Source of the DNA: Allobranchiibius sp. CTAmp26
Lineage (GTDB): Bacteria > Actinomycetota > Actinomycetes > Actinomycetales > Dermatophilaceae
Direction: 5' to 3'
Assembly: GCF_017565405.1 (NCBI RefSeq)
Contig: NZ_JAGEKR010000002.1
Location: 25,025 to 89,024, forward strand
Length of the DNA: 64,000 nucleotides
Both the position numbers and the translations under genes were made by a program. This document shows, piece after piece, positions 27,552 through 36,360 of the stretch. The notes beneath the pieces were generated by a model. It did not search any database and was not told where the DNA came from. It worked only from the letters and a program-made list of their open reading frames with translations. The stretch's first letter is position 1. Each line of letters opens with the position of its first letter.

Positions 27552-28041
27552 CCCGCTTGAGCTCCGCGGACGCGTAGCTCTGCAGCGGATGACCGGTGGC
27601 GGCCATGTCCATGGCCCACATCAGGTTGGAGTTGACGTAGCCGTAGAGGCGGGTCGCGGCGGCGTACTCCATCGCCGTGGGGCTGCGCAGCACCCCGTCG
27701 GTCCGCAGCTCGATCTTCGCGGGGGTGGTGTTGCCGTAGTACATCTCCACGACTCCGGTCGGGTGCGCCAGCACGAACTCGACCTCACCGTCCGGCAGCG
27801 GACGCCAGTAGCCGAGCTCGCTGGTGAGCGGCTCGACCTGGTTGCCCGCCTCGTCGAGCAGCCACGTGGTGCTGCGCCACTCCAGGAACGGGCGACCGTC
27901 GTGGCCACAGACGACCTCCTGGCCGAAGTTCACCGAGTCCATGCCCGGGTAGCCCATCACGCCGGCACCCTCCCAGCGGCCGATCAGCCACGCCAGGGGT
28001 GCCAACTCGCGCGGCATGTCCGTGTCCAGTTCGAAAGGCAT
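27544..28041 (-). CDS. Nitrobindin-like heme protein (peroxynitrite isomerase family)
   Basis: A 165-residue beta-barrel protein of the THAP4 C-terminal/nitrobindin family. Family signs are LIGRWEGAGVMGYPG near the N-terminus and the heme-ligating His in ATGHPLQSYASAELKR at the C-terminus. Bacterial and human nitrobindins bind heme and convert peroxynitrite to nitrate. The ATG has TACGAT ending 7 bases upstream (leaderless pattern). The 3-prime end overlaps the convergent membrane gene by 8 bases. Confidence 0.9.
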   Translation of the reverse strand: MPFELDTDMPRELAPLAWLIGRWEGAGVMGYPGMDSVNFGQEVVCGHDGRPFLEWRSTTWLLDEAGNQVEPLTSELGYWRPLPDGEVEFVLAHPTGVVEMYYGNTTPAKIELRTDGVLRSPTAMEYAAATRLYGYVNSNLMWAMDMAATGHPLQSYASAELKRVN

Positions 28042-28076
28042 GCGCGAAATCGTACGGCGGATGCGGGCGGGCGCGC

Positions 28077-29120
28077 TCAGCTCACCGTGTTGGGCGTCGC
28101 CGAGGAGCTGCTCATCGTGTCCGTCCGCAGACTGGTGCCGAGCTGCTTCATCTTGGGCATGTCGACGACGTCGACGTCACCGACGGAGTTCGTGGCGAAG
28201 CCGGAGAACGGCGCGGTGTAGAAGGTCAGGTCGTTGCCGCTGATGTTGCGCAGGCTCACGCCGAGCCCGATCAGGTATGACGTCGAGGTGTCCGTCAGCG
28301 TGTACGGCGCGATGGCCGACACCATGTCGAGGGCTCGTTTGGGGTTCTCCAGCGTGCCGCGGGACAGCGCCTTGGTGACCATGGCGTTGATCCACTCCTG
28401 CTGGTCGACGCCGCGGTCGATGTCGCCGCGCGGCAGCTGGTGGCGCTCGCGGGAGAAGCCTAGTGCCTGCTGGCCGTTCATGTGGTGGTAGCCCTGGGTC
28501 CAGGAGCCGAAGCTGCCCTCGCTGTAGGGGTAGCGCACGTAGACGTCGACCCCGCCCATCGCGTTCGTCAGGCTGGTGAACCCGTCGAAGCCGATCTGGG
28601 CGACATGGTCGATGTGCAGCCCGAGCAGGTTCTGCAGCGTCGAGACCAGCAGCTTGGACCCGCCGTAGGAGTACGCCGCATTGATCTTGTTCATCCCGTG
28701 TCCGGGGATCGCCACGTAGAGGTCGCGGGGGAAGTGCACCACCTGGATGCTGCGCCGGTCGCTGCTCACGTGCATCAGCTGGATGACGTCCGAGCGGCCG
28801 TTCTCGCGCAGGTTCTTGCCGCGGGAGTCCGAGCCGAGCAGCAGGATGTTCTGCGCCTTGCCGGCCGCAGCGTCGCGGGTCGGCCCGTCCGAGGGCAGCA
28901 ACGAGTTGGAGTGCTGGATCTGGTCCAGCTGGTGATTGACGTAGAGCGCGAGGCCGCCGACCACCAGGACGATCACCAGGAGCATCGACAGCAGGGTCAG
29001 GCACCCGACCTTGAAACAGCCGGCCTTCTTCTTCTCCTCCGGCAGCTCCGGGCCGCCGCCCTGATCGAGGTCGTCGACGGGCTCGGAGGCGGCGCCCTGA
29101 TGCGCGGGGTCCTGCGTCAT
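28077..29120 (-). CDS. LytR-CpsA-Psr family glycopolymer ligase
   Basis: A 347-residue membrane-anchored enzyme. A cytoplasmic tail (to about 35, KKKAGCFKVGC) leads to one transmembrane helix (LTLLSMLLVIVLVVGGLALYV), then the extracellular LCP domain with NILLLGSDSRG, SDVIQLMHV, VVHFPRDLYVAIPG and GGVDVYV. The conserved Arg and Asp residues that bind polyprenyl phosphate are present (DSRG, FPRD). LCP proteins attach teichoic-type polymers or arabinogalactan to peptidoglycan. The ATG at 29120 is supported by TACACT ending 7 bases upstream. Confidence 0.92.
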   Translation of the reverse strand: MTQDPAHQGAASEPVDDLDQGGGPELPEEKKKAGCFKVGCLTLLSMLLVIVLVVGGLALYVNHQLDQIQHSNSLLPSDGPTRDAAAGKAQNILLLGSDSRGKNLRENGRSDVIQLMHVSSDRRSIQVVHFPRDLYVAIPGHGMNKINAAYSYGGSKLLVSTLQNLLGLHIDHVAQIGFDGFTSLTNAMGGVDVYVRYPYSEGSFGSWTQGYHHMNGQQALGFSRERHQLPRGDIDRGVDQQEWINAMVTKALSRGTLENPKRALDMVSAIAPYTLTDTSTSYLIGLGVSLRNISGNDLTFYTAPFSGFATNSVGDVDVVDMPKMKQLGTSLRTDTMSSSSATPNTVS

Positions 29121-29275
29121 GGCGGTCAGTGTAGGTCGGCGTCCGGGCCGAGAACGGGTCCCGAGCCTGGTCATCGGGTGAAGCGAAGACGCTCCGCCGC
29201 GGGCGCTGACAGGTCCGACGGGTCGGGCGGGTCCGTGCCCGGGACTGCCCGGGACAGTCCCGGCGTACCGTTGAC

Positions 29276-30322
29276 ATGGTGACCACGACAACGCCGAGTC
29301 CCTCGCTCACCCGCTCCGGAGCGGTCGACGGACAGGGGATGGACGCGGGGGTTCCCGCGCACTACGGCGACCCGATGGGCGAGCAGCGGCGCCTCGTCGC
29401 CGGTGACGCACTCGTCGACCTCTCGCACCGCGGCCTCGTCCGGGTGACGGGACCCGACCGCCTCACCTGGCTGCACTCGATGACCACCCAGAAGCTGGAC
29501 GACCTGGCCGCGCACCAGGGCGCCGAGACGCTGGTGCTCAGCCCGCACGGGCACGTCGAGCACGCGATCCATGTCGTCGACGACGGCGAGTCGGTGTGGC
29601 TCGGGGTGGAGCCGGGCACGGCCGAGGCGCTGGTGCAGTGGCTCACCTCGATGCAGTTCATGCTCCGGGTGCAGGTCACGGACGTGAGCGCCGACTTCGC
29701 TCAGTTCGGTCAGGTGTCGAGCGAGGCGGGCAGCGCCGAGCAGTACGCCGCGGACGGCACGCTGGTCTGGGTGGACCCGTGGCCGACCATGGGACCCGAC
29801 ACCGCGTCGTACTCCGACGCCGACCCGCACCCGGCGGCCGGACGGCGCTGGCGCGAGGTCATCGTGCCGCGCGAGCGCGCCGCGGAGTTCATCGGCGACC
29901 GGCCCCTGTCAGGCACCCTGGCCGCTGAGGCACTGCGGGTCGCCGACTGGCGGCCCCGGTTGGGCTCCGACACCGATCACCGCTCGATCCCGCACGAGTT
30001 GGACTGGCTGCGCACCGCCGTGCACTTGCACAAGGGGTGCTACCGCGGGCAGGAGACGGTCGCGCGGGTGCACAACCTCGGTCGCCCGCCGCGTCGGGTG
30101 GTCTTCCTGCACCTCGACGGCTCCGGTCACGTACTGCCCGAGCCGGGCGCGCAGTTGCGCGTCCCCGGCGTCGAGCGTCCGGTCGGCACCGTGACGACGG
30201 TCGCCCGGCACCACGAGGACGGCCCGATCGCGCTCGCGGTCATCAAGCGCAGCACCCCGACCGACGTCGACCTGGTCGCCGACGACTGTGCCGCAGCGCA
30301 AACGGTGATCGTCACGCCGTGA
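29276..30322 (+). CDS. ygfZ: YgfZ/GcvT-type folate-binding iron-sulfur assembly protein
   Basis: A 348-residue protein of the YgfZ/IBA57 group, which helps build or repair [4Fe-4S] clusters with folate. The signature KGCYRGQE is present with the essential Cys at about 255. The N-terminal GcvT-like fold shows DLSHRGLVRVTGPDRLTWL. It is divergent from the LCP gene. A TACCGT hexamer ends 4 bases before the ATG, so it may be leaderless. The next gene starts in its stop codon (GTGA). Confidence 0.92.
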   Translation: MVTTTTPSPSLTRSGAVDGQGMDAGVPAHYGDPMGEQRRLVAGDALVDLSHRGLVRVTGPDRLTWLHSMTTQKLDDLAAHQGAETLVLSPHGHVEHAIHVVDDGESVWLGVEPGTAEALVQWLTSMQFMLRVQVTDVSADFAQFGQVSSEAGSAEQYAADGTLVWVDPWPTMGPDTASYSDADPHPAAGRRWREVIVPRERAAEFIGDRPLSGTLAAEALRVADWRPRLGSDTDHRSIPHELDWLRTAVHLHKGCYRGQETVARVHNLGRPPRRVVFLHLDGSGHVLPEPGAQLRVPGVERPVGTVTTVARHHEDGPIALAVIKRSTPTDVDLVADDCAAAQTVIVTP

Positions 30323-30969
30323 GCGACCCGGTTCGCGCCCTCTACGACACGGTCGCGACGGCGTACGACGAGGCGCTCGCGAACGAGTTGGACGGCAAGC
30401 CCCTGGACCGCGCACTGCTCGCGGGGCTGGTCGACAGCACCGGCGGCGGCCCGGTGGCCGACCTCGGATGCGGACCTGGGCAGGTCGCCGCGCAGCTTCG
30501 CCGTTGCGGGGTCGAGCACGTGGTGGGCATCGACCTGTCCCCGCTGATGCTCGCCGCCGGTCACGCGCGGCACAGCGACCTCGATTTCGCGGCGGGGGAC
30601 CTGCGCGCGCTGCCGTTGGCGGACGGCGTCCTCGCAGGTGCGACAGCGTTCTACTCGATCGTCCATCTGCACCCGTCGCAGCGGCTCGCCGTGCTCCGGG
30701 AGATGGCCCGGGTGCTACGGCCGGGCGGTCAGGTGCTGGTCGCCTTCCACGTCGATGCCCCGGGCATCCCGATGGGCACCGCGCACCGGGAGCCTCAGTT
30801 CCTGGGCCACGACGTCACCTTCGACGGCTGGTTCCTCGATCCCGACGACATCGCGGAGGTCGCCGTGGAGGCCGGGCTGGTGGAGGTGGCCCGCTGCATA
30901 CGCGCGCCCATCCCGGACCTCGAGTACCCGAGCCGCCGCTGCTACCTGTTCCTCGCCCGCCCGGCGTAA
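30319..30969 (+). CDS. Class I SAM-dependent methyltransferase
   Basis: A 216-residue methyltransferase of the UbiE/Methyltransf_11 kind. Motif I is VADLGCGPGQVAAQL (about 47-61), motif II includes VVGIDLSPLMLAAG, and the post-motif is DFAAGDLRALPLADG. The C-terminal half has LRPGGQVLVAFHVD. The GTG start overlaps the ygfZ stop by 4 bases, showing coupling. The substrate is unknown; small molecules are typical for this group. Confidence 0.87.
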   Translation: MSDPVRALYDTVATAYDEALANELDGKPLDRALLAGLVDSTGGGPVADLGCGPGQVAAQLRRCGVEHVVGIDLSPLMLAAGHARHSDLDFAAGDLRALPLADGVLAGATAFYSIVHLHPSQRLAVLREMARVLRPGGQVLVAFHVDAPGIPMGTAHREPQFLGHDVTFDGWFLDPDDIAEVAVEAGLVEVARCIRAPIPDLEYPSRRCYLFLARPA

Positions 30970-31100
30970 CCCCCCGGCTCCGCTCCCGCCCGCTCCGACC
31001 CACCTCGCCGACGGCGTACGCGGTCTTACTTACTACTTGTGAGTAGCATCACGCTTGCTTGATCTTGCATCTTGCTAACTGCAGCAAGCATACTGTTCGT

Positions 31101-31469
31101 ATGACACCGAGTCCCGTGAGCGATCTGGGCGGCTTCCTCAAGGAGCAGCGCCAGCAGGCGCAGCTGTCCTTGCGGCAGCTGGCGGAGCGCTCCGGGATCA
31201 GCAATCCCTATCTGTCCCAGATCGAACGGGGTCTGAAGAAGCCCAGCGGCGAGATCCTGCAGGCCCTGGCCAAGGGGTTGCGCATCTCCGCCGAGCAGCT
31301 CTACGTGCACGCCGGTCTGCTCGACGCCGATCCGTCGGGCGGCGAGCGAAGTGCCCTCGACGTGCGTACGGCGATCCGCGCCGATCCGCTGCTCACCGAT
31401 CGCCAACGCGGTGTCCTGCTCGACCTCTACGCATCGTTCGTCGATGACGAACCGATGCGCTCCAGCTGA
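31101..31469 (+). CDS. XRE-family regulator upstream of hbhA
   Basis: A 122-residue protein with a helix-turn-helix at about 8-65 (FLKEQRQQAQLSLRQLAERS, then GISNPYLSQIERGLKKPS). The same gene pair, regulator then hbhA, is seen in mycobacteria (Rv0474-Rv0475). The upstream region 31030-31100 is unusually A/T-rich for this genome and holds inverted copies of CTTGC/GCAAG (GCTTGCTT at 31053 and AGCAAGC at 31083), a possible self-binding operator. The ATG follows CATACT by 6 bases, so it is probably leaderless. Confidence 0.85.
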   Translation: MTPSPVSDLGGFLKEQRQQAQLSLRQLAERSGISNPYLSQIERGLKKPSGEILQALAKGLRISAEQLYVHAGLLDADPSGGERSALDVRTAIRADPLLTDRQRGVLLDLYASFVDDEPMRSS

Positions 31470-31507
31470 ACCGAACATCCATCACGTCCAACGGAAAGGT
31501 ACCGATC

Positions 31508-32398
31508 ATGGCTGCCAAGTCATCGAAGAAGACCGAGAACAACACCCCGCTCTACGCGCTCGTCGGTGCTGCCGACGCGGCCGTCAACAACGTGCTCGAA
31601 CTGCTCGACCAGGCCGGTGAGCGCGCGGAGGCGCTGCGCACCGAGACCCAGCCGAAGGCCGTCCAGGCCCGGCTCGCCGAGACCCAGGGCCGCGTCACCG
31701 AGGCCGTGAACGACCTCGTCGCCCAGATCGAGGCGCTCCCGCAGACGGCGACGTCCACCGTCACCCAGGTGCAGAGCGACCTGGAGAAGTCCTACAACGA
31801 CCTGGTCGCCCGCGGCCAGAAGGTCATCGACGACCTGCGTAACCAGCCGGTCGCCAAGAAGCTGCAGGCACAGACCGACAGCCTCACCGGTCGGGCCCGC
31901 AAGCAGGCCGACGACGTGCGTAAGCAGGCCGATGGCGTGCGCAAGCAGGCCCGCAAGGCCGCCGTGGGGACCACCTCCACCGCCAAGAGCACCGTCTTCG
32001 CCGGTCGCAAGGAGGTCGCCCGCAACGTCGCCGGTGTGGCCGCCCGCGTGTCCAGTGACACCGCGCGCCTCGAGCGCGCCGCCGAGCGCGACGGCCGCAG
32101 CGCCGCCGCCAAGGAGGGCAACGCCAAGCCGAGCGCCCGCAAGCCCGGCCCGAAGAAGGCGGCTGCCAAGAAGTCCACCGCGAAGAAGGCCACCGCCAAC
32201 AAGAGCGCGGCCAAGACCACCTCCGCCCGGACGACCGCCGCCCGCAAGACCACCACCGCGAAGGCCACGCCGGCCCGCAAGACCGCGGCGAAGAAGACGA
32301 CCACGTCCTCGACGCCCGCCTCGACCGGCACCACCGCGAGCACCAGCACCAGCACGACCTCGAGCTCGACCCCCAGCACGACGAGCTCCAACTCCTGA
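31508..32398 (+). CDS. hbhA: HbhA-like / histone H1-like Lys-rich protein
   Basis: A 296-residue protein resembling mycobacterial heparin-binding hemagglutinin. The N-terminus (PLYALVGAADAAVNNVLELL) and a coiled-coil region to about 190 match HbhA. The C-terminus is first Lys/Ala-rich (AAAKKSTAKKATANKSAAK), as needed for heparin or DNA binding, and then ends in about 45 nearly pure Ser/Thr residues, which HbhA lacks. GGAAAGG lies 8 bases before the ATG. The tail could be glycosylated or may anchor in the wall; that is inference. A hairpin terminator follows. Confidence 0.82.
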   Translation: MAAKSSKKTENNTPLYALVGAADAAVNNVLELLDQAGERAEALRTETQPKAVQARLAETQGRVTEAVNDLVAQIEALPQTATSTVTQVQSDLEKSYNDLVARGQKVIDDLRNQPVAKKLQAQTDSLTGRARKQADDVRKQADGVRKQARKAAVGTTSTAKSTVFAGRKEVARNVAGVAARVSSDTARLERAAERDGRSAAAKEGNAKPSARKPGPKKAAAKKSTAKKATANKSAAKTTSARTTAARKTTTAKATPARKTAAKKTTTSSTPASTGTTASTSTSTTSSSTPSTTSSNS

Positions 32399-32405
32399 GC
32401 CCTGT

Positions 32406-32435
32406 CCGGTGCGCTGCCCGACGGCGGCGCACCGG
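32406..32435 (+). terminator. Terminator-like hairpin after hbhA
   Basis: CCGGTGCGC at 32406-32414 pairs perfectly with GCGCACCGG at 32427-32435 around a 12-base loop, 8 bases after the hbhA stop. An alternative pairing, TGCCCG with CGGGCA, overlaps it. Confidence 0.65.
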
Positions 32436-32534
32436 GCAGCACCACGCGACTCCCCGCGACTCCCTGTCCTACCGATTCGTCGGTACGACGGGGAGTTTCG
32501 GCGTTCTCGGGGGTGGGCACCTATCGTGCTGCGG

Positions 32535-33500
32535 GTGAGTTCGGTCCAAGCCTTGTCCGGTGCGCCCGTGGTGGCGCACGTCGTACGAAACGGGTTCGTG
32601 GAGTCGGTGCACCACGGGTGCGCCGTCGTGACGGACCCCGACGGCTCGGTGGTCCGGGAGGTCGGGGATGCCGGCGCCGCGTGCTTTCCCCGCTCCTCCA
32701 ACAAGCCGTTGCAGGCGGTCGCGATGCTGAAGGCCGGGCTGCAGCTCAACGCCCCGCTGCTCGCGCTGGCCTCCGCCAGCCACTCGGGAGAGGCCTTCCA
32801 CCTGGACGGGGTGCGGCAGATACTGGCCGAGAGCGACTTCACGCCGGACGACCTGCAGAACACCCCGGATCTGCCGTACGACGTGCAGGCCCGCGACGCC
32901 TGGCTCGCGGCGGGCCACGGCCCCACCTCCCTGACGCAGAACTGCTCCGGCAAGCACGCCGGGATGCTCGGCGCGTGCCGCGCGGCCGGATGGGACCCGG
33001 CGACCTACCTCGACCCGCAGCATCCCCTGCAGCAGTCGATGGAGCAGACGATCTCCGAGCTCGCCGGTGAGCAGGTCAGCGCGACCGCGACCGACGGATG
33101 CGGCGCGCCCGTGATGGCGATCTCGCTGACCGGGCTCGCGCGCGCGTTCGGGAGGGTCGCGGCCGCGCCCGAGCGCACCCACGAGGGCCGCGTGGCGGGC
33201 GCTATCCGCGCCCACCCGGACTACCTCGGCGGGACGCGCCGGGACGTCACGGCACTCATCCGCGCCGTACCGGGCGCCGTCGCGAAGGACGGCGCGGAGG
33301 CCGTCTACGCCGTCGGGCTCCCTGACGGTCGGGGATTCGCCGTGAAGATCGCCGACGGCACCCAGCGTGCGCGTCAGGTTGTGATGGTCGCGCTGCTGCG
33401 CGCGGCGGGTATCGACGCTGCCGGTCTGGACGAGATCGGCACGGTGCCGGTGCTCGGCCACGGCGAGCCGGTGGGCGCCGTCCTCCCCATCGGCATCTGA
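32535..33500 (+). CDS. L-asparaginase II-type protein
   Basis: A 321-residue protein of the actinobacterial/rhizobial asparaginase II family (thermolabile, AnsA-like), distinct from the E. coli fold. Family stretches are [50 protein letters not shown] and [15 protein letters not shown], with the Ser-Lys and Cys residues that form the active site. I start at the GTG at 32535 because TATCGT ends 7 bases before it; a GTG at 32526 overlaps that hexamer. The dtd gene follows after 7 bases. Confidence 0.85.
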   Translation: MSSVQALSGAPVVAHVVRNGFVESVHHGCAVVTDPDGSVVREVGDAGAACFPRSSNKPLQAVAMLKAGLQLNAPLLALASASHSGEAFHLDGVRQILAESDFTPDDLQNTPDLPYDVQARDAWLAAGHGPTSLTQNCSGKHAGMLGACRAAGWDPATYLDPQHPLQQSMEQTISELAGEQVSATATDGCGAPVMAISLTGLARAFGRVAAAPERTHEGRVAGAIRAHPDYLGGTRRDVTALIRAVPGAVAKDGAEAVYAVGLPDGRGFAVKIADGTQRARQVVMVALLRAAGIDAAGLDEIGTVPVLGHGEPVGAVLPIGI

Positions 33501-33507
33501 GACCGCG

Positions 33508-33933
33508 ATGCGGGCCGTGCTGCAACGCGTCACCCGGGCGCGCGTCGACGTGGGTGACGAGTGCGTCGGGCGCATCGACGTCCCCGGCCTGGTCGCGCTC
33601 GTCGGTGTCACGCATGACGATTCGTCCTCCGAGGCCGACGTTCTGGCCCGCAAGATCGCCGAGCTGCGCATCCTCTCCGGCGAGCAGTCGGTGCTCGACC
33701 TGGGCGCACCGGTGCTCGTCGTCTCCCAGTTCACGTTGTACGGCGACACCCGGCGCGGGCGGCGCCCGTCCTGGGGTGCGGCGGCGCCCGCGGCGCACGC
33801 CGAGCCGCTCGTCGAGCACCTGGTGGCGGAGTTGCGGCAGCGCGACGTGCACGTCGAGACGGGGCGTTTCGGAGCGCAGATGAGCGTGACGCTCACCGGT
33901 GACGGCCCCTTCACCGTCCTCGTCGAGACCTGA
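33508..33933 (+). CDS. dtd: D-aminoacyl-tRNA deacylase
   Basis: A 141-residue proofreading enzyme that removes D-amino acids from tRNA. It begins [15 protein letters not shown] and has the catalytic [17 protein letters not shown]. The C-terminal motif is [11 protein letters not shown], where the more usual Asn-Asp-Gly-Pro reads Gly-Asp-Gly-Pro, still keeping the Gly-Pro pair that enters the partner subunit. It is close behind the asparaginase gene, probably one transcript. Confidence 0.95.
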   Translation: MRAVLQRVTRARVDVGDECVGRIDVPGLVALVGVTHDDSSSEADVLARKIAELRILSGEQSVLDLGAPVLVVSQFTLYGDTRRGRRPSWGAAAPAAHAEPLVEHLVAELRQRDVHVETGRFGAQMSVTLTGDGPFTVLVET

Positions 33934-34026
33934 GACCGGCCGCCGCGGGCTCCTGATCCCGGTTGTCCCGCATCGTCGCTGCGGATATCGGGCGGTCGGC
34001 ACAGGCGGCGACCGTAGACTTTCGCC

Positions 34027-34365
34027 ATGAACCCGCTCAACGGCCTCTTCGTCGTCCAGTTCTGGCTCGGTCTGGTCCTCGGCCTGGTCATGCTGGGATG
34101 CGAGGTCGTGGCGTTCGTGGACTGCCTGCGCCACCGCGAGGACGCGTTCCGTGCCGCCGGCAAGCTGACCAAGAACAAATGGCTGCTCATCACCGGGATC
34201 GCGCTGGTGCTCGGCTTCCTGACCGTCACCAACCCGATCGGGTTCCTCGGGATCATCGCGATCGTGGGCTCGGCCGTCTATCTGGTCGACGTACGCCCCG
34301 CGCTGCGACAGGTGCTCGGGAAGGCACGGGAGTCCAGCAACCAGGGCCCCTACGGACCCTGGTGA
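34027..34365 (+). CDS. DUF2516 membrane protein
   Basis: A 112-residue protein with about three transmembrane segments and the DUF2516 pattern CEVVAFVDCLRHREDAF in the middle. In mycobacteria a member lies next to hbhA (Rv0476), and here it is in the same neighbourhood, separated by asparaginase and dtd. TAGACT ends 6 bases before the ATG, giving a likely leaderless start. The function is unknown. Confidence 0.85.
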   Translation: MNPLNGLFVVQFWLGLVLGLVMLGCEVVAFVDCLRHREDAFRAAGKLTKNKWLLITGIALVLGFLTVTNPIGFLGIIAIVGSAVYLVDVRPALRQVLGKARESSNQGPYGPW

Positions 34366-34378
34366 ATCACCTGCGCTG

Positions 34379-35497
34379 ATGCGGAAGCTGATCGGCCGGG
34401 TGCAGCCGTATGCCTGGGGCTCGCGCACCGTGCTCGCGGAACTCACCGGACGCCCCTCACCGGCGGAGGGGCCGGAGGCGGAGTTGTGGCTGGGCGCGCA
34501 CGAGGCGGCGCCCGCCGGAGTCGGTGACAACACCCTCGACCACGTCATCGCCGACGACCCCGCCGGCACCCTCGGCGCCGACCTGGCGGCACACACCGGC
34601 GGCAGGCTCCCCTTCCTGCTCAAGGTGCTGGCACCCGAGCGTGCGTTGTCGATCCAGTGTCATCCGGACGCGCGGCAGGCCCTCGACGCCGTGCCCGGCA
34701 CGTACGCCGACCGGTCGCCGAAGCCGGAGGCCGTCGTCCCGCTGACGCCGTTCGAGATGTTCGCCGGGATGCTCCCGTACGACGAGATCGTGGCCCGGCT
34801 GGTCAGTCTGAAGATCCCCGAGCTGCACGCGCTCGCCGCCGAATCCCTCACCGCCCACGACATATTGGCGGGCATTCTCGCGACACCGGCCGATGCACGG
34901 CCCGATCTGGTGGAGCGGATGCTGTCGGCCCTCGACGGGTCTCACGCCGTGCCCGACGGCGTGGCCGACGCGCTGCGCTCCGTGGCGCAGGACTATCCCG
35001 GTGACATCGGCCTCATCGTGCTGCTGACGATGCAGCACCGGGTCGAGGCTCCGGGCAGCTACCTCTTCGTCCCCGCGGGGGTGCTGCACGCGTACGTGCG
35101 AGGCGCCGCGATCGAGATCCTCGCCAACTCCGACAACGTCGTGCGCGCGGGCATGACACCCAAGAAGATCGACGTGCCCGAGCTGCTGAGGATCGTGCAG
35201 GTGCACCGCCAGATGGTCTCCGAGGTCGGCGAGCGGCGTGGGCGGGTGGTGCGGTATCCACAGTCGGCAGAACAGTTCTCACTCTGTCTGGTCGACCCGG
35301 GGGAGGAGCCCGCGCCGGTCGCCGTGGCCGGCCCGCGCATCGTGCTGGCGCTGGGCGGGCCGGTGCGGGTGGCGTGCGACGGGGAGGCGTTGGCTCTCGC
35401 TGTGGGCGAGGCTGCCTTCGTCGAGGCGGCAGAGGGTGCCCTGACGATCAGCGGCCCCGGGACGGCGTACGTCGCGGCCCCCGGTCGACCTGCCTGA
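34379..35497 (+). CDS. manA: Mannose-6-phosphate isomerase, class I
   Basis: A 372-residue zinc cupin enzyme interconverting fructose-6-P and mannose-6-P, feeding GDP-mannose and wall mannolipids. Zinc ligands are seen in SIQCHPD, KPEAVV and VLHAYVRGAAIEI, and the catalytic Arg in NSDNVVRAGMTPK. Length is a little short of the E. coli enzyme, as in other actinomycetes. Its ATG lies 13 bases after the DUF2516 stop. A bulged hairpin follows and the next gene is convergent. Confidence 0.93.
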   Translation: MRKLIGRVQPYAWGSRTVLAELTGRPSPAEGPEAELWLGAHEAAPAGVGDNTLDHVIADDPAGTLGADLAAHTGGRLPFLLKVLAPERALSIQCHPDARQALDAVPGTYADRSPKPEAVVPLTPFEMFAGMLPYDEIVARLVSLKIPELHALAAESLTAHDILAGILATPADARPDLVERMLSALDGSHAVPDGVADALRSVAQDYPGDIGLIVLLTMQHRVEAPGSYLFVPAGVLHAYVRGAAIEILANSDNVVRAGMTPKKIDVPELLRIVQVHRQMVSEVGERRGRVVRYPQSAEQFSLCLVDPGEEPAPVAVAGPRIVLALGGPVRVACDGEALALAVGEAAFVEAAEGALTISGPGTAYVAAPGRPA

Positions 35498-35502
35498 GCC
35501 GG

Positions 35503-35530
35503 CCCGGCACCTCCTTGATCAGGAGCCGGG
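35503..35530. terminator. Bulged hairpin between manA and a convergent gene
   Basis: CCCGG (35503-35507) and CTCCT (35511-35515) pair with AGGAG (35521-35525) and CCGGG (35526-35530) around the loop TGATC, with a 3-base bulge. It overlaps the last codons of the convergent methyltransferase gene. Confidence 0.55.
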
Positions 35531-36307
35531 TCGTACGGCGGCCCAGTCGACCGTGATCTCACCCATCCGCCACCGGGCGGGTCCGTCGTGCAACGGCCAG
35601 CCGGCGTCGTGCAACGCCCGCGCGGCCGCGAGGTAGCGCTGCCGCGGCCCGTACGCCGACAGGGGACTGGCTCGTTCCCACGCCTCGTCCAGTGCGGCCA
35701 GGAACGCGTGCACCCGCTCGCCGGGGACGTTGCGGTGGATGAGCGCCTTCGGCAACCGCTCGGCCACGATCGAGGGTGTCGCCAGATCCGCCAACCGTAG
35801 TGAGACGGTCAGCGAGAGCGGCCCGTCGGCGTCCAGCGCCACCCAGCTCGCGACCCGGCCGATCTCGTCGCAGGTGCCGTCGACCACCAGGCCGTCCGGC
35901 GCCAATCGCTCACGCATCCGTGACCAGGCCTGCTCGACGTGCGCCTCGTCGTACTGGCGCAGCACATTGAACGCGCGCACCACCTGCACACGTCCGCTCA
36001 CCGGGATCTCGAATCCGCCTCGTACGAAGGACAGTCCGGGTCGCTGTAGGGGGAGCGCGTCGGCGACCCTCGCGGCTTCGATCTCGACGCCGACCACGTG
36101 AGTGTCGGGGCGTACGGCGCGCAGCCGGTGGTGCAGTTCGACGGCGGTGACGGGATACTTGCCGTATCCGAGATCGACGACCAGCGGCCGATCGACGGTC
36201 CGCAACCGCCACGCCTGGGGCCCGGTGAGCCATCGGTCGCAGCGCCGCAACCGGTTCGGTGCGGTGGTGCCCCTGGTGGTCAGACCCACCAGTTTCACCT
36301 GTTGCAC
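35519..36307 (-). CDS. Class I SAM-dependent methyltransferase-like protein
   Basis: A 262-residue protein with a methyltransferase core: [22 protein letters not shown] is motif I (with GYG in place of the common GCG), and [14 protein letters not shown] is motif [23 protein letters not shown] follows. The substrate is unknown. I place the start at the GTG at 36307 because TAACCT ends 7 bases before it; the longer frame would overlap the mshA start. It is divergent from mshA, and its 3-prime end meets manA. Confidence 0.7.
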   Translation of the reverse strand: MQQVKLVGLTTRGTTAPNRLRRCDRWLTGPQAWRLRTVDRPLVVDLGYGKYPVTAVELHHRLRAVRPDTHVVGVEIEAARVADALPLQRPGLSFVRGGFEIPVSGRVQVVRAFNVLRQYDEAHVEQAWSRMRERLAPDGLVVDGTCDEIGRVASWVALDADGPLSLTVSLRLADLATPSIVAERLPKALIHRNVPGERVHAFLAALDEAWERASPLSAYGPRQRYLAAARALHDAGWPLHDGPARWRMGEITVDWAAVRPGS

Positions 36308-36360
36308 GGGGCGAAGGTTACCCAACCTGCCCGATCGGGGCCGTGCCAGACTGGATGGCG

